A stretch of DNA of 64,000 nt from contig NZ_JAPJZJ010000001.1 of the NCBI RefSeq assembly GCF_028858515.1, forward strand, positions 248,001 to 312,000. Reading direction: 5' to 3'. The DNA comes from Aurantiacibacter sp. D1-12 (GTDB lineage Bacteria; Pseudomonadota; Alphaproteobacteria; Sphingomonadales; Sphingomonadaceae). The notes under the pieces are model-generated. The model was not told the DNA's origin and searched no databases. It saw nothing but the letters and a program-made list of their open reading frames with translations. Of the stretch, positions 8,556 through 17,377 are shown piece after piece (position 1 is the first letter of the stretch; each line of letters begins with the position of its first letter). The translations under genes were made by a program, and so were the position numbers.

Positions 8556-10211
8556 GTGACCGACACCAAGAAAGCATCAGACCTGTTCATCGAATGCCTG
8601 GAGGCGGAAGGTGTCGAGTACATCTTCGGTGTTCCGGGGGAAGAGAACCTCGACTTCCTCGAGAGCCTGTCCGACAGCAAGCAGATCAAGCTCATCCTCA
8701 CGCGGCATGAACAGGGCGCCGGCTTTATGGCGGCGACTTACGGCCGCCACACGGGCAAGACCGGCGTGTGCATAGCTACGCTCGGCCCGGGTGCGACCAA
8801 CTTCGTAACCGCGGGGGCTTACGCGCAACTCGGCGGAATGCCGATGATGATGATCACCGGACAGAAGCCGATCAAGAAGAGCAAGCAGGGCCGCTTCCAG
8901 ATCCTTGATGTGGTCGAGATGATGGGGCCGATTACCAAATACGCGCACCAGCTGGCGGCGGGCGAGAACATCCCCAGCCGCGTTCGCGAAGCCTTCCGCC
9001 TGGCAGAGGAAGAGAAACCCGGCGCGGTACATATCGAGTTTCCTGAAGACATCGCCGAAGAGCAGTGCACCTCCCGCCCGATTCCCGCATCGGTTGCGCG
9101 CCGCCCGTCTGCGGAAAGCAAGGCTGTACGGCAGGCGGTGGAGGCGCTTGAGGCGGCAGAACGACCAGTGCTGGTGATCGGTGCTGGCGCCAACCGGAAG
9201 ATGACCAGCCGCATGTTGCGCCAGTTCATCGAGAAGACCGGCATTCCCTTCGTCACCACACAGATGGGCAAGGGCGTGATTGATGAACGTCACCCGCTGT
9301 TCCTCGGCTGCGCGGCGCTCTCTGCCGGGGACTTCGTTCACCGCGCGATCGAGGCGAGCGACTGCATCGTAAACATCGGGCACGACGTGATCGAGAAACC
9401 GCCCTTCTTCATGGATCAGGGCGGGGCTACGGTGATCCACGTCTCGACCAAGACGGCAGAGGTAGACCCGGTCTACTTCCCGCAGATCGAAGTGATCGGC
9501 GATATCGCCAACGCTATCTGGCAGATCAAGGAAGACATCGTCCCGCAAGGCAAGTGGAACGCCGATGTTCTCACCCAGTACCGCCGTGCAGAAGAGGAGC
9601 ACGCTGCCAGCCTCTGCGACGACGCGCGCTTCCCGATCTTCCCGCCGCATCTCGTCAAGCAGGTGCGCGAAAGCATGCCCGAAGATGGCATCATCTGCCT
9701 CGATAACGGCGTCTACAAGATCTGGTTTGCGCGAAACTACACCGCTTACCTTCCGAACACCGTGCTGCTCGACAACGCGCTCGCCACGATGGGGGCAGGG
9801 CTGCCCAGCGCGATGATGAGCGCTATGCTCTATCCAGAGCGCAAGGTGATGGCGATCTGCGGCGATGGCGGCTTCATGATGAACAGTCAGGAGATGGAAA
9901 CCGCGGTGCGCCTCGGCCTCAACCTCACGGTATTGATCCTCAATGACAGCGCCTACGGCATGATCCGGTGGAAGCAGGCCAACATGGGCTTCAAGGACTG
10001 GGGACTGACCTACAACAACCCCGATTTCGTCGCCTACGCCAACAGCTACGGTGCGACCGGTCACCGCGTGGAAAGCAGCGATCACCTGCGCGAAGTGCTC
10101 ACCCACTGTCGCGATACGCCAGGTGTCCATTTGATCGATTGCCCGGTCGACTATGCCGAGAACGACCAGATCCTGAACCATGATATCAAGGAACTGAGCC
10201 AGAAGCTTTGA
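8556..10211 (+). CDS. Acetolactate-synthase-like thiamine-diphosphate enzyme, large subunit type
   Basis: A 551-residue ThDP enzyme of the acetolactate synthase group. It shows the N-terminal GVPGEENLDF segment, the catalytic Glu in the RHEQGAGFMA stretch, a central Rossmann domain (VLVIGAGANRK) and the cofactor motif GDGGFMMNSQEMETA with the closing LND. The start is taken as GTG 8556 (VTDTKKASDLF), because homologues begin there and AGGGGA lies upstream; an in-frame ATG is at 8511. No regulatory small subunit (ilvN/ilvH) is adjacent. An aldehyde dehydrogenase follows after 21 bp, which favours a catabolic or special 2-oxoacid role over branched-chain amino-acid synthesis. Confidence 0.85.
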   Translation: MTDTKKASDLFIECLEAEGVEYIFGVPGEENLDFLESLSDSKQIKLILTRHEQGAGFMAATYGRHTGKTGVCIATLGPGATNFVTAGAYAQLGGMPMMMITGQKPIKKSKQGRFQILDVVEMMGPITKYAHQLAAGENIPSRVREAFRLAEEEKPGAVHIEFPEDIAEEQCTSRPIPASVARRPSAESKAVRQAVEALEAAERPVLVIGAGANRKMTSRMLRQFIEKTGIPFVTTQMGKGVIDERHPLFLGCAALSAGDFVHRAIEASDCIVNIGHDVIEKPPFFMDQGGATVIHVSTKTAEVDPVYFPQIEVIGDIANAIWQIKEDIVPQGKWNADVLTQYRRAEEEHAASLCDDARFPIFPPHLVKQVRESMPEDGIICLDNGVYKIWFARNYTAYLPNTVLLDNALATMGAGLPSAMMSAMLYPERKVMAICGDGGFMMNSQEMETAVRLGLNLTVLILNDSAYGMIRWKQANMGFKDWGLTYNNPDFVAYANSYGATGHRVESSDHLREVLTHCRDTPGVHLIDCPVDYAENDQILNHDIKELSQKL

Positions 10212-10232
10212 CTTGATAGAGCAGGAGGTTTC

Positions 10233-11669
10233 ATGCCCACTCTCAAAGACACGTACCCGCTCTATCTGAACAACAAGGCCGCGCAGCCAAACACCGATCT
10301 GGAGGTGATCGACAAGTACACCGGAGAGGTTGCGTTCCGCACGGCTCTCGCGACGCCTGACGTGATCGAGGAAGGCATCGCCGGAGCAGTCCGAGCGACT
10401 GAACCGATGGCGAAAATGGCGAGCTTTGAGCGGCAGGCCGTGCTCGAACATTGCGTGTCGCGCTTCCGTGAACGGTTTGACGAGCTGGCCTACGCTTTGT
10501 GTGTCGAGGCTGGAAAGCCGATCAACGATGCCGAGGGCGAAGTCACCCGGCTGATCGACACCTTCAAGATCGCCGCCGAGGAAGCGACACGCAACTATGG
10601 CGAGGTGCAACCGCTCGACATCTCGGCGCGCGCGAAGGGGTACATGGGCATGTGGAAGCGCGTGCCGATTGGTCCGTGCAGCTTCATCTCACCCTTCAAC
10701 TTCCCGCTCAACCTCGCCGCGCACAAGATCGCGCCAGCGATAGCCGTGGGTTGCCCGTTCGTCATGAAACCGGCGAGCAAGACGCCGCTCGGCGCGCTGA
10801 TCATGGGTGAGATTCTGGCAGAGACCGACTTGCCCGAGGGCGCCTTCAGCATCCTGCCCGCCAGCCGCGATGGCGCGGATCTGTTCACCGAAGATGAGCG
10901 GCTCAAATTGCTCAGCTTCACCGGCTCGCCCGGAGTGGGCTGGGCGCTCAAGGCCAAGGCGGGCAAGAAGCCTGTCGTGTTGGAACTGGGTGGCAATGCG
11001 GCGGTGATTGTCGACAAGGATGCCGATCTCGACCACGCGCTGGAACGGATCATCTTTGGTGCTTTCTACCAGAGCGGTCAAAGCTGCATCGGCGTACAGC
11101 GTATCATCATCCATGAGGATGTCTATGACCGCTTCAAGGCCATGCTTGTCGAGAAGACCGCTTCGCTTGTTGCTGGTGACCCGAAGGACCCCAAGACCTT
11201 CATCGGTCCGATGATCTCCAATGGCGAAGCGAGCCGCCTCAAAGGTTGGATCGACGATGCGGTGGCGAATGGCGCGACGCTGCTGTGCGGCGGCGGGCTG
11301 ACAAATGGCAACATGCTTGAGGCGACTCTGCTAGAGGGCGTGCCGCGCAATTGCGATGCCAACACCGAAGAAGCGTTCGGGCCGCTGGCGAACCTGTCCA
11401 GGTTCTCCGACTTCTACGAAGCGCTTGATCAGGTGAACGACAGCAAGTTCGGCCTGCAGGCGGGTATCTTCACGCGCGATATCCATCAGGTGCTCGATGC
11501 CTGGGACACGCTCGACGTTGGCGGCGTGGTGGTGAACGATGTCTCGTCTTACCGTGTCGACAACATGCCCTACGGCGGGGTGAAGGACTCAGGGCTGGGC
11601 CGCGAAGGCATCCGCTTTGCGATGGAAGACATGACCGAAATCCGGAACCTTGTAATCCGGCGCATCTAA
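10233..11669 (+). CDS. Aldehyde dehydrogenase family protein
   Basis: A 478-residue NAD(P)-dependent aldehyde dehydrogenase. Visible motifs are PFNFPLNL and KPASKTP of the cofactor site, SFTGSPGVG, the catalytic Glu in LELGGNAAV and the catalytic Cys in YQSGQSCIGVQR. A strong AGGAGG site precedes the ATG. Its close coupling to the upstream ThDP enzyme suggests that the two act in sequence, for example decarboxylation of a 2-oxoacid followed by oxidation of the aldehyde. Substrate cannot be read from sequence; lactaldehyde, glyceraldehyde-3-phosphate and semialdehyde dehydrogenases are related. The stop overlaps the convergent gene by 4 bp. Confidence 0.88.
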   Translation: MPTLKDTYPLYLNNKAAQPNTDLEVIDKYTGEVAFRTALATPDVIEEGIAGAVRATEPMAKMASFERQAVLEHCVSRFRERFDELAYALCVEAGKPINDAEGEVTRLIDTFKIAAEEATRNYGEVQPLDISARAKGYMGMWKRVPIGPCSFISPFNFPLNLAAHKIAPAIAVGCPFVMKPASKTPLGALIMGEILAETDLPEGAFSILPASRDGADLFTEDERLKLLSFTGSPGVGWALKAKAGKKPVVLELGGNAAVIVDKDADLDHALERIIFGAFYQSGQSCIGVQRIIIHEDVYDRFKAMLVEKTASLVAGDPKDPKTFIGPMISNGEASRLKGWIDDAVANGATLLCGGGLTNGNMLEATLLEGVPRNCDANTEEAFGPLANLSRFSDFYEALDQVNDSKFGLQAGIFTRDIHQVLDAWDTLDVGGVVVNDVSSYRVDNMPYGGVKDSGLGREGIRFAMEDMTEIRNLVIRRI

Positions 11670-12022
11670 CCCTCCTCCAGCAGCAGTATCTCGCACGTCA
11701 CCGTCAGGCACGGCGGATCGAGAACTGAATCTACCTCCACGACCGCAGCATCCGCCACCAGTTGGCCGGGGATGGCGAACTCGTGCTCCGGCAGGAAGGC
11801 GATGAAGCATTCGCCTGCTTCGACGGCTTCCCTGCCTTCGAACCGCATGACGACGCGGTGCCGCGCACCGGCAAAGGTGATGCTGGCCCAGCTGCGTTCT
11901 GTATGCGTAGTAACCGTACCAAGCCCCTTGGCGAGTTCGGCCAATGCTTCTGCAAGCTTCTCACGCGGACCCTTGCGTCGTTTGCGCAGAGGGTTCCTCA
12001 TCGGCTTTGGATCAGTATGCAC
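11666..12022 (-). CDS. Hypothetical protein
   Basis: A 118-residue protein of unknown function with a basic N-terminus (RNPLRKRRKGPREK) and a C-terminal half of alternating hydrophobic strands. There is no signal peptide or membrane segment. The GTG at 12022 is preceded by GGGAG seven bases upstream and overlaps the end of the preceding 62-residue gene by 11 bp, which suggests translational coupling. An ATG at 12001 is an alternative start. Its stop overlaps that of the convergent aldehyde dehydrogenase. Confidence 0.65.
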   Translation of the reverse strand: MHTDPKPMRNPLRKRRKGPREKLAEALAELAKGLGTVTTHTERSWASITFAGARHRVVMRFEGREAVEAGECFIAFLPEHEFAIPGQLVADAAVVEVDSVLDPPCLTVTCEILLLEEG

Positions 12023-12200
12023 CAGTCGTCTCCCGATATTCGTTCATGAAATGTTCTACTCGTGCTTCCATTGCAGCACGGGGCATGCGGCCATTGCGCA
12101 GATCTAGCACAAAGCGCGGATCGCTGGCGGCGAGGCGGCCGAACTTGGTCGGCGGCATTCTGGTGTGGCGAAGGAAGACTTCGATCTTGCGGATGAGCAT
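12012..12200 (-). CDS. Small conserved hypothetical protein
   Basis: A 62-residue protein starting MLIRKIEVFL, with a GAGGGG site upstream of its ATG. The central KFGRLAASDPRFVLDLRNGR resembles a small protein I recognise from other sphingomonads, where the same spacing of FGRLA, DPRFV and DLR is kept. It may be a small DNA-binding or regulatory protein since this pattern resembles a helix-turn-helix remnant, but that is a guess. It overlaps the start of the next gene on the same strand. Confidence 0.6.
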   Translation of the reverse strand: MLIRKIEVFLRHTRMPPTKFGRLAASDPRFVLDLRNGRMPRAAMEARVEHFMNEYRETTGAY

Positions 12201-12295
12201 GCGTGTGACCCCTCACAGCTGAAGTTGGACCATTGGTGCGAGCGACTCGGCGTTGAAACTCCAGGCCGACTCGATGGATGTAAAACAGCGCGTGA

Positions 12296-12356
12296 AATCC
12301 TACTTGTCTAGGAAAAATACATCGGGTAGGAAGTTTTTGGTAACTACAGGTAGGAA
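12296..12356 (+). promoter_or_regulatory. Repeated TAGGAA motif upstream of the S24 repressor
   Basis: Three direct copies of TAGGAA start at 12309, 12327 and 12351, and an inverted relative (AAATCCTACTT) lies at 12296-12306. The last copy touches the start codon and may double as the ribosome-binding site. Repressors of this family usually control themselves through repeated sites in their own promoter, so an autoregulatory operator is likely. This is inference from arrangement. Confidence 0.45.
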
Positions 12357-12362
12357 AACTGC

Positions 12363-12995
12363 ATGGATCCGCGCGAGAAACTGATGCTGGCAGCGAATGG
12401 TCATGGTAGCAGTCTAGCTGCCCTGTCGCGCATGATCGGAAGAAATCCAACCTATCTTCAGCAGTATATTACTAAGGGAAGTCCCAAGAAACTTGAGGAA
12501 GAAGACCGGCGCAAGCTTGCGCAGTACCTCGGTATTGATGAGGCAGATCTGGGTGGTCCGCAGGATAAATCCTACGCTCCGAATCGAAAGGGTGACTGGA
12601 TCGATGTGCCGCGTCTGGAAGTGGATGCATCTGCCGGACCGGGTGCCATCCCGGCAGAGGAGAAGGCGTTCGACGCCTTCCGCTTCTCGCGCAAATGGCT
12701 TTCCGAGCAGGGCCTCGACGGCGCGCAGCTTTCCGCCATTCGCGTTGTGGGCGATTCGATGGAGCCTCTCCTGCGCGAAGGTGACGAGGTGCTTGTCGAC
12801 CGCCGTGAACAACCCTTCCGCGATGGCGTCCACGTAGTTCGGCTGGACGACAGCCTGCTCGTCAAGCGCGTCGCAAATCAGGGGGCAGGGCGCTTTAGCC
12901 TGCTGAGCCAGAACTTGGCCTATCCACCGATCCAGGTGAACGCTGAAGAGTTTGACGTGATCGGCCGTGTGGTTTGGAAGAGCGGGCGGGTTTGA
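12363..12995 (+). CDS. S24 family (LexA/phage-repressor-like) transcriptional regulator
   Basis: A 210-residue repressor with an N-terminal helix-turn-helix (about residues 10-60, SLAALSRMIGRNPTYLQQY) and a C-terminal S24 peptidase domain. The catalytic Ser132 lies in VVGDSMEP and the Lys168 in SLLVKRV. A possible Ala91-Gly92 self-cleavage site is visible in VDASAGPGA, so DNA-damage-induced cleavage as in LexA or prophage repressors is plausible. The chromosomal context is ordinary and there is no prophage nearby. The upstream region carries repeated TAGGAA sequences. Confidence 0.85.
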   Translation: MDPREKLMLAANGHGSSLAALSRMIGRNPTYLQQYITKGSPKKLEEEDRRKLAQYLGIDEADLGGPQDKSYAPNRKGDWIDVPRLEVDASAGPGAIPAEEKAFDAFRFSRKWLSEQGLDGAQLSAIRVVGDSMEPLLREGDEVLVDRREQPFRDGVHVVRLDDSLLVKRVANQGAGRFSLLSQNLAYPPIQVNAEEFDVIGRVVWKSGRV

Positions 12996-13036
12996 AGATG
13001 CTTGCCTTGCGTGGCCTCTGACGCCATCTGGCGCGC

Positions 13037-13702
13037 ATGAGCAATCCAGTCCCTATCAACGCCGCCATCGTGCCCGTCACGCCGTTCCAGCAGAATTGTT
13101 CGCTAGTGTGGTGCACCAAGACGATGCGCGGGGTTCTGGTCGATCCCGGGGGTGAGTTGGACAAACTCAAGGCCGCCGTCGCCAAAGCCGGTGTGACGCT
13201 GGAAAAGATCATCCTCACCCACGGCCACGCGGATCATTGCGGGCAGGCAGGCATGCTCGCGAAGGAGCTGGGGCTGCCCATCGAAGGACCGCATGAGGCG
13301 GACCGGTTCTGGATCAGCCGCCTTGACGATGATGGTCCGCGTTTCGGCATGGAATGCGAGGTTTTCGAGCCCACGCGCTGGCTCGAAGATGGGGACACTG
13401 TCCGCTTTGGCGAAGTCACGCTCGAGGTTATTCACTGCCCGGGCCACACGCCTGGCCACGTGGTTTTCTTCCACCGTGAAGCCAATTTCGCTTTCGTGGG
13501 TGACGTGCTTTTCAACGGTAGCATCGGCCGTACCGATTTCCCGATGAGCGATCATCAGAGTCTGCTCGATGCGATTACGCAGAAGCTTTGGCCGCTGGGC
13601 GATGGTGTCACCTTCGTGCCTGGTCATGGCCCGACCAGCACTTTCGGCAAGGAACGCCAGAGTAATCCCTTCGTGGGTGATGCTGCGATGGCGCGGGGTT
13701 AG
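13037..13702 (+). CDS. MBL-fold metallo-hydrolase (glyoxalase II-like)
   Basis: A 221-residue metallo-beta-lactamase-fold hydrolase. The metal ligands are visible as THGHADHCGQ, CPGHTPGH, the Asp in FVGDVLF and the His in VPGHGPTSTFG. Length and the closing PTSTFGKERQSNPF segment match the YcbL-type stand-alone hydrolases related to hydroxyacylglutathione hydrolase. Exact thioester substrate cannot be told from sequence. Its stop codon overlaps that of the convergent MAPEG gene by 4 bp. Confidence 0.87.
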   Translation: MSNPVPINAAIVPVTPFQQNCSLVWCTKTMRGVLVDPGGELDKLKAAVAKAGVTLEKIILTHGHADHCGQAGMLAKELGLPIEGPHEADRFWISRLDDDGPRFGMECEVFEPTRWLEDGDTVRFGEVTLEVIHCPGHTPGHVVFFHREANFAFVGDVLFNGSIGRTDFPMSDHQSLLDAITQKLWPLGDGVTFVPGHGPTSTFGKERQSNPFVGDAAMARG

Positions 13703-14094
13703 ATTAGCTTTACCCCCGCAAGGATAGCGGCGATTGCCAGCCCCAGGGTGGGGATAAGCGTGCACATCATGCCGATCATTCGCAGCATGCCGGGTTTGTC
13801 TGCATCCAGCCCGATGGCGTGCAGAATGCGTCCGATCAGAAATAGGCCAGCAGCAACGCCCAGTAGCCAGCCGGAATGTCCGGTTATCTCCAGTGCGAAA
13901 ACCAGCAGCAACAGAAGCGGGGTGTATTCGATAAAATTGCTCTGTGCTCGCATCGCCCGCTGCAAGGTGACATCGCCGCCATCACCGTGGGCGATCTTGC
14001 CTTTGGTTCGCGCGCGTCCGCAACGCATGGCAAGCCACAAGTTGGTCAGTGCCGCGATCCCCGCACTAAGCAGCGTAATGTGTAAGTCAGGCAT
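13699..14094 (-). CDS. MAPEG family membrane protein
   Basis: A 131-residue inner-membrane protein with four hydrophobic segments (about residues 5-23, 57-75, 78-95 and 105-128). The RAMRAQSNFIEYTPLLLLL stretch is the conserved MAPEG signature (membrane-associated proteins in eicosanoid and glutathione metabolism). Bacterial members bind glutathione and their substrates are mostly unknown. It stands alone and ends inside the stop region of the convergent hydrolase gene. Confidence 0.85.
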   Translation of the reverse strand: MPDLHITLLSAGIAALTNLWLAMRCGRARTKGKIAHGDGGDVTLQRAMRAQSNFIEYTPLLLLLVFALEITGHSGWLLGVAAGLFLIGRILHAIGLDADKPGMLRMIGMMCTLIPTLGLAIAAILAGVKLI

Positions 14095-14285
14095 ACAATC
14101 TCCCGATTCGGTCCGGAATGATGCCTAGGCCTGGTCCACAGCGCTTGCAACGCGCGGAAAAGTCGGTATAGCGCGCGCCTTCGCCGCACCAGCGAGTTAG
14201 TTCGCCACCGCGCTTGCGCGTGGGTGAGCCTTCGCCTAGGGCGGCACCCAACAGTTTTTATCAGTTTACAGGATTAGGTGCCGAG

Positions 14286-14468
14286 ATGGCTGTCCCTAAG
14301 AGAAAAGTTTCACCGCATCGCCGGGGCAATCGCCGGGGTCATGATTCGCTCAAGGTCGAGGCGTTCCACGAATGCTCGAACTGTGGCGAACTCAAGCGCC
14401 CGCACATGCTGTGCAATGCCTGTGGTCACTACAATGGCCGTCAGGTAATCGAGCCCAAGGGTCTCTAA
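14286..14468 (+). CDS. rpmF: 50S ribosomal protein L32
   Basis: A 60-residue basic protein beginning [17 protein letters not shown], the standard L32 start. Four cysteines in two pairs (CSNC and CNAC) form the zinc-ribbon of the C+ type of L32. The start at 14286 fits all known L32 proteins; an upstream in-frame ATG at 14214 would add unrelated residues. It heads the conserved rpmF-plsX-fabH gene order that links ribosome synthesis with membrane lipid synthesis. Confidence 0.97.
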   Translation: MAVPKRKVSPHRRGNRRGHDSLKVEAFHECSNCGELKRPHMLCNACGHYNGRQVIEPKGL

Positions 14469-14498
14469 GACTTCCGCATTGGATAGGAGCGCTAACGC

Positions 14499-15569
14499 AT
14501 GACTCTGCCGCGTATCGCGATTGATGCGATGGGCGGGGATGAAGGCGTGCGCGTGATGGTGCATGGCGCTGCCGAGGCGCGCCGCAACCACGACAGGTTC
14601 CGTTTCCTGCTTGTGGGTGACGAAACGCGGATCAAAGCCGCGCTCGATGAACACCCGGGCATGGCATCTGCCAGCGAAATTCTGCATTGCGACGAGGTTG
14701 TGGCGGGCGACGAAAAGCCCAGCCGCGCGCTTCGCCGTGCGAAAACCACCAGCATGGGCCTGGCTATCAATGCGGTGAAGGAAGGCGAATGTGCTGCTGC
14801 GGTGAGCGGTGGCAATACCGGCGCACTGATGGCGATGAGCAAGCTCGCGCTGCGCACAATGCCTGGTATTGATCGACCGGCTTTGGCGGGTCTCATGCCC
14901 TCACTGGGCGATAATGATGTCGTGATGCTGGACCTTGGCGCCAACACCGATTGCGATGCCCGCAACCTGGTGCAGTTTGCCATTATGGGTGCCGCCTATG
15001 CACGGATTGTGACCGGCAAGCCGCAGCCGCGCGTACGCCTGCTCAACATCGGCACGGAAAGCATCAAGGGCACAGATAATTTGCGTACCGCCAGCCAGCT
15101 TCTGACCGATGCAGGGCTGGCCATGGAGTTCGACGGCTTTATCGAAGCGGACAAGATCAATCGCGGTGAAGTGGACGTGGTGGTGACCGACGGATTCTCG
15201 GGCAACATCGCGCTCAAAGCCATCGAAGGCTCTGCGCGTTTCGTGACCGATTTGCTCAAAACCGCGTTCTCAAGCTCGCTGCGTTCCAAGATTGGCTTCC
15301 TTGTCAGTCGTCCGGCTACCGAGCTGCTGCGCCATCATCTCGACCCGAACAATCACAACGGCGGCGTCTTCCTCGGCCTGAACGGCGTGATCGTAAAATC
15401 GCACGGCAGCGCCAATGCCAAGGGCGTGGCGAATGCCGTGCATGTCACCGCGCGCCTGTTGGAAGACGACATCACCACCCGCATTGCCGCAGATCTTGCG
15501 GAGCTGGGCGAGGATGCCTTGCGAGACAGTGGCCAGCCAGCTTCCAACGGAGAAGAGCAAAGCAAATGA
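14499..15569 (+). CDS. plsX: Phosphate acyltransferase PlsX
   Basis: PlsX converts acyl-ACP to acyl-phosphate for phospholipid synthesis. The 356-residue protein starts [16 protein letters not shown], the typical PlsX opening, and contains the GGNTGALMA and [10 protein letters not shown] segments of the family. It sits 30 bp after rpmF and overlaps fabH by 4 bp (ATGA), so translation of the two is probably coupled. Confidence 0.96.
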   Translation: MTLPRIAIDAMGGDEGVRVMVHGAAEARRNHDRFRFLLVGDETRIKAALDEHPGMASASEILHCDEVVAGDEKPSRALRRAKTTSMGLAINAVKEGECAAAVSGGNTGALMAMSKLALRTMPGIDRPALAGLMPSLGDNDVVMLDLGANTDCDARNLVQFAIMGAAYARIVTGKPQPRVRLLNIGTESIKGTDNLRTASQLLTDAGLAMEFDGFIEADKINRGEVDVVVTDGFSGNIALKAIEGSARFVTDLLKTAFSSSLRSKIGFLVSRPATELLRHHLDPNNHNGGVFLGLNGVIVKSHGSANAKGVANAVHVTARLLEDDITTRIAADLAELGEDALRDSGQPASNGEEQSK

Positions 15570-16531
15570 TCCGTTCGGTTATTCTGGGATCGGGTTCGGC
15601 CCTGCCGAAGCGCTGCGTCAGCAATGACGAGCTTGCACAGACGGTCGACACTAGCGACGAATGGATCCGCGAGCGCACAGGCATCACCCAGCGCTATATT
15701 GCAGGAGAGGGTGAAACGACCGGAACACTCGCCACAGCAGCAGCACAGGCAGCTATGGCCGATGCGGGTGTCACCATCGAACAGATCGACCTGATTGTTC
15801 TCGCCACGGCAACCCCTGACAACACCTTCCCTGCCACCGCCACACAGGTCCAGTCGGCCCTTGGCGGCAGCGGCTTTGCGGCCTTCGATGTTGCGGCTGT
15901 TTGCTCCGGCTTTCTCTACGCAATGGGTACTGCAGATTCGATGATCCGGTCCGGTATGGCGAAGCGCGCCATTGTGATTGGCGCCGAAACCTTCAGTCGT
16001 ATCCTCGATTGGGAAGATCGCACTACCTGTGTGCTTTTTGGCGACGGGGCAGGGGCGCTTGTTTTGGAAGCGCAGGAAGTGGCAGAAGATGGCCCAGGTG
16101 TGCTCGCAACGCGTTTGCATGCAGAAGGTGAGCACTGCGAAATGCTCTATGTCGACGGCGGGCCTTCGACCACTGGTGAAGTGGGCAAGCTACGCATGAA
16201 GGGGCGTGAAGTCTTCCGTCATGCGGTGACCAACCTTTCCAGCGTTCTGGGAGAGGTTCTGGATGAAGCGGGCTATGTGCCTGCGGATATAGACTGGGTC
16301 GTACCGCATCAGGCCAACCAGCGCATCCTGGATGCAACCGCCAAGAAACTCGGCCTGCCCAAGGAAAAGCTGGTTGTGACGGTGGCGCAGCACGCCAACA
16401 CCTCGGCTGCCTCGGTTCCGCTCGCTTACGACGTTGCACGTAAGGACGGACGGATCAAGAAAGGTGACCTCATTGCGCTTGAAGCAATGGGTGGAGGCTT
16501 CACGTGGGGCGCAAGTCTCCTGCGCGCGTAG
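15566..16531 (+). CDS. fabH: 3-oxoacyl-ACP synthase III (KAS III)
   Basis: FabH starts fatty-acid synthesis by condensing acetyl-CoA with malonyl-ACP. The 321-residue protein has the active-site Cys113 (DVAAVCSGF), His248 (VPHQANQRI) and the Asn in QHANTSAAS, the full Cys-His-Asn triad. Its ATG overlaps the plsX stop. The product supplies acyl-ACP to PlsX, and accB/accC at 40-42 kb make the malonyl-CoA upstream of this step. Confidence 0.97.
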   Translation: MIRSVILGSGSALPKRCVSNDELAQTVDTSDEWIRERTGITQRYIAGEGETTGTLATAAAQAAMADAGVTIEQIDLIVLATATPDNTFPATATQVQSALGGSGFAAFDVAAVCSGFLYAMGTADSMIRSGMAKRAIVIGAETFSRILDWEDRTTCVLFGDGAGALVLEAQEVAEDGPGVLATRLHAEGEHCEMLYVDGGPSTTGEVGKLRMKGREVFRHAVTNLSSVLGEVLDEAGYVPADIDWVVPHQANQRILDATAKKLGLPKEKLVVTVAQHANTSAASVPLAYDVARKDGRIKKGDLIALEAMGGGFTWGASLLRA

Positions 16532-16625
16532 GATTTTTCCCGCAAAAACAGCGTAGCTCGCTTGCTTTCCCTATCCTCTCGCTTCATAAACCATCTGTGG
16601 GTCGGCTGATTTTGGAGGATTAGGA

Positions 16626-16931
16626 ATGGATTCCATGCGATCCGTTGGAACTTTGACACGTGCCGATCTGGCAGAGACGATCAACCACAAGATGGGTTTT
16701 TCCCGTGCGGAAAGCCTTGATCTGGTCGAAGCGATCCTTGCCAAGATGTGTGATGCCATGGCCGATGGGGAGAACGTGAAGATCTCCGGCTTCGGCAGCT
16801 TTATCCTACGCGACAAGAAAGAACGCATTGGCCGCAACCCCAAGACGGGCGTTGAAGTGCCGATCACGCCGCGCCGGGTGATGACCTTCCGCGCCAGCCA
16901 CAAGCTGAAAGACCGGATCGCCAAGGCCTGA
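16626..16931 (+). CDS. ihfA: Integration host factor subunit alpha
   Basis: A 101-residue HU/IHF-family DNA-bending protein. The [21 protein letters not shown] stretch is the IHF beta-arm with its DNA-intercalating proline region, and TLTRADLAE is typical of the alpha subunit. GGAGG lies just upstream of ATG 16626; an internal ATG at 16635 is possible. A MerR-like gene overlaps its stop (TGATGG), a gene order conserved in alphaproteobacteria, where ihfA and this regulator travel together. Confidence 0.94.
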   Translation: MDSMRSVGTLTRADLAETINHKMGFSRAESLDLVEAILAKMCDAMADGENVKISGFGSFILRDKKERIGRNPKTGVEVPITPRRVMTFRASHKLKDRIAKA

Positions 16932-17344
16932 TGGGTATGGAAAACTCCCCGGGGCCGCTGTTTGATGACGGCAAGGCTGAAGGTGCGATGCGCACCATCG
17001 GGGAAGTTTCCAGCGCATTCGGCATCAAGGCGCATGTCCTGCGCTATTGGGAACAGCAATTCCCTTCACTCCAGCCATTGAAGCGGAGTGGAGGGCGCAG
17101 GCTTTATCGCGCCGAAGATGTGGCCATGGTCGAAACAATCAATCGGCTGGTCAATCAGGAAGGCTACACGCTGAAAGGCGCAAAAAAGGCGATTGCTGCC
17201 GGCGCATCCGGCGCCATCAGCCAGCTTGCCGAAACGGCTACGACTGTTGCGCCTCCTGTGGCTGAAACGACCGGATCACCTCCACCTGAAGTGACCCAAC
17301 AATTGCGAGCGATCCGTGATCGCCTTGCTGCGGCGCTGGACTAA
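16931..17344 (+). CDS. MerR family transcriptional regulator
   Basis: A 137-residue regulator with an N-terminal MerR winged helix: RTIGEVSSAFGIKAHVLRYWEQ is the helix-turn-helix, followed by the RRLYRAEDVAMV wing. Unlike metal-sensing MerR proteins there is no cysteine-rich effector domain, only a short Ala/Pro-rich tail. Its start overlaps the ihfA stop, so the two are co-translated. The ligand, if any, is unknown. Confidence 0.88.
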   Translation: MGMENSPGPLFDDGKAEGAMRTIGEVSSAFGIKAHVLRYWEQQFPSLQPLKRSGGRRLYRAEDVAMVETINRLVNQEGYTLKGAKKAIAAGASGAISQLAETATTVAPPVAETTGSPPPEVTQQLRAIRDRLAAALD

Positions 17345-17377
17345 CAGCCTCGCTAACCCACTTCTGATCGGGCGTGT

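Noticed and set aside
8577-10610. Open frame of 677 codons on the minus strand
   Set aside because: It is antisense to the ThDP enzyme and the aldehyde dehydrogenase start, with no recognisable domain.
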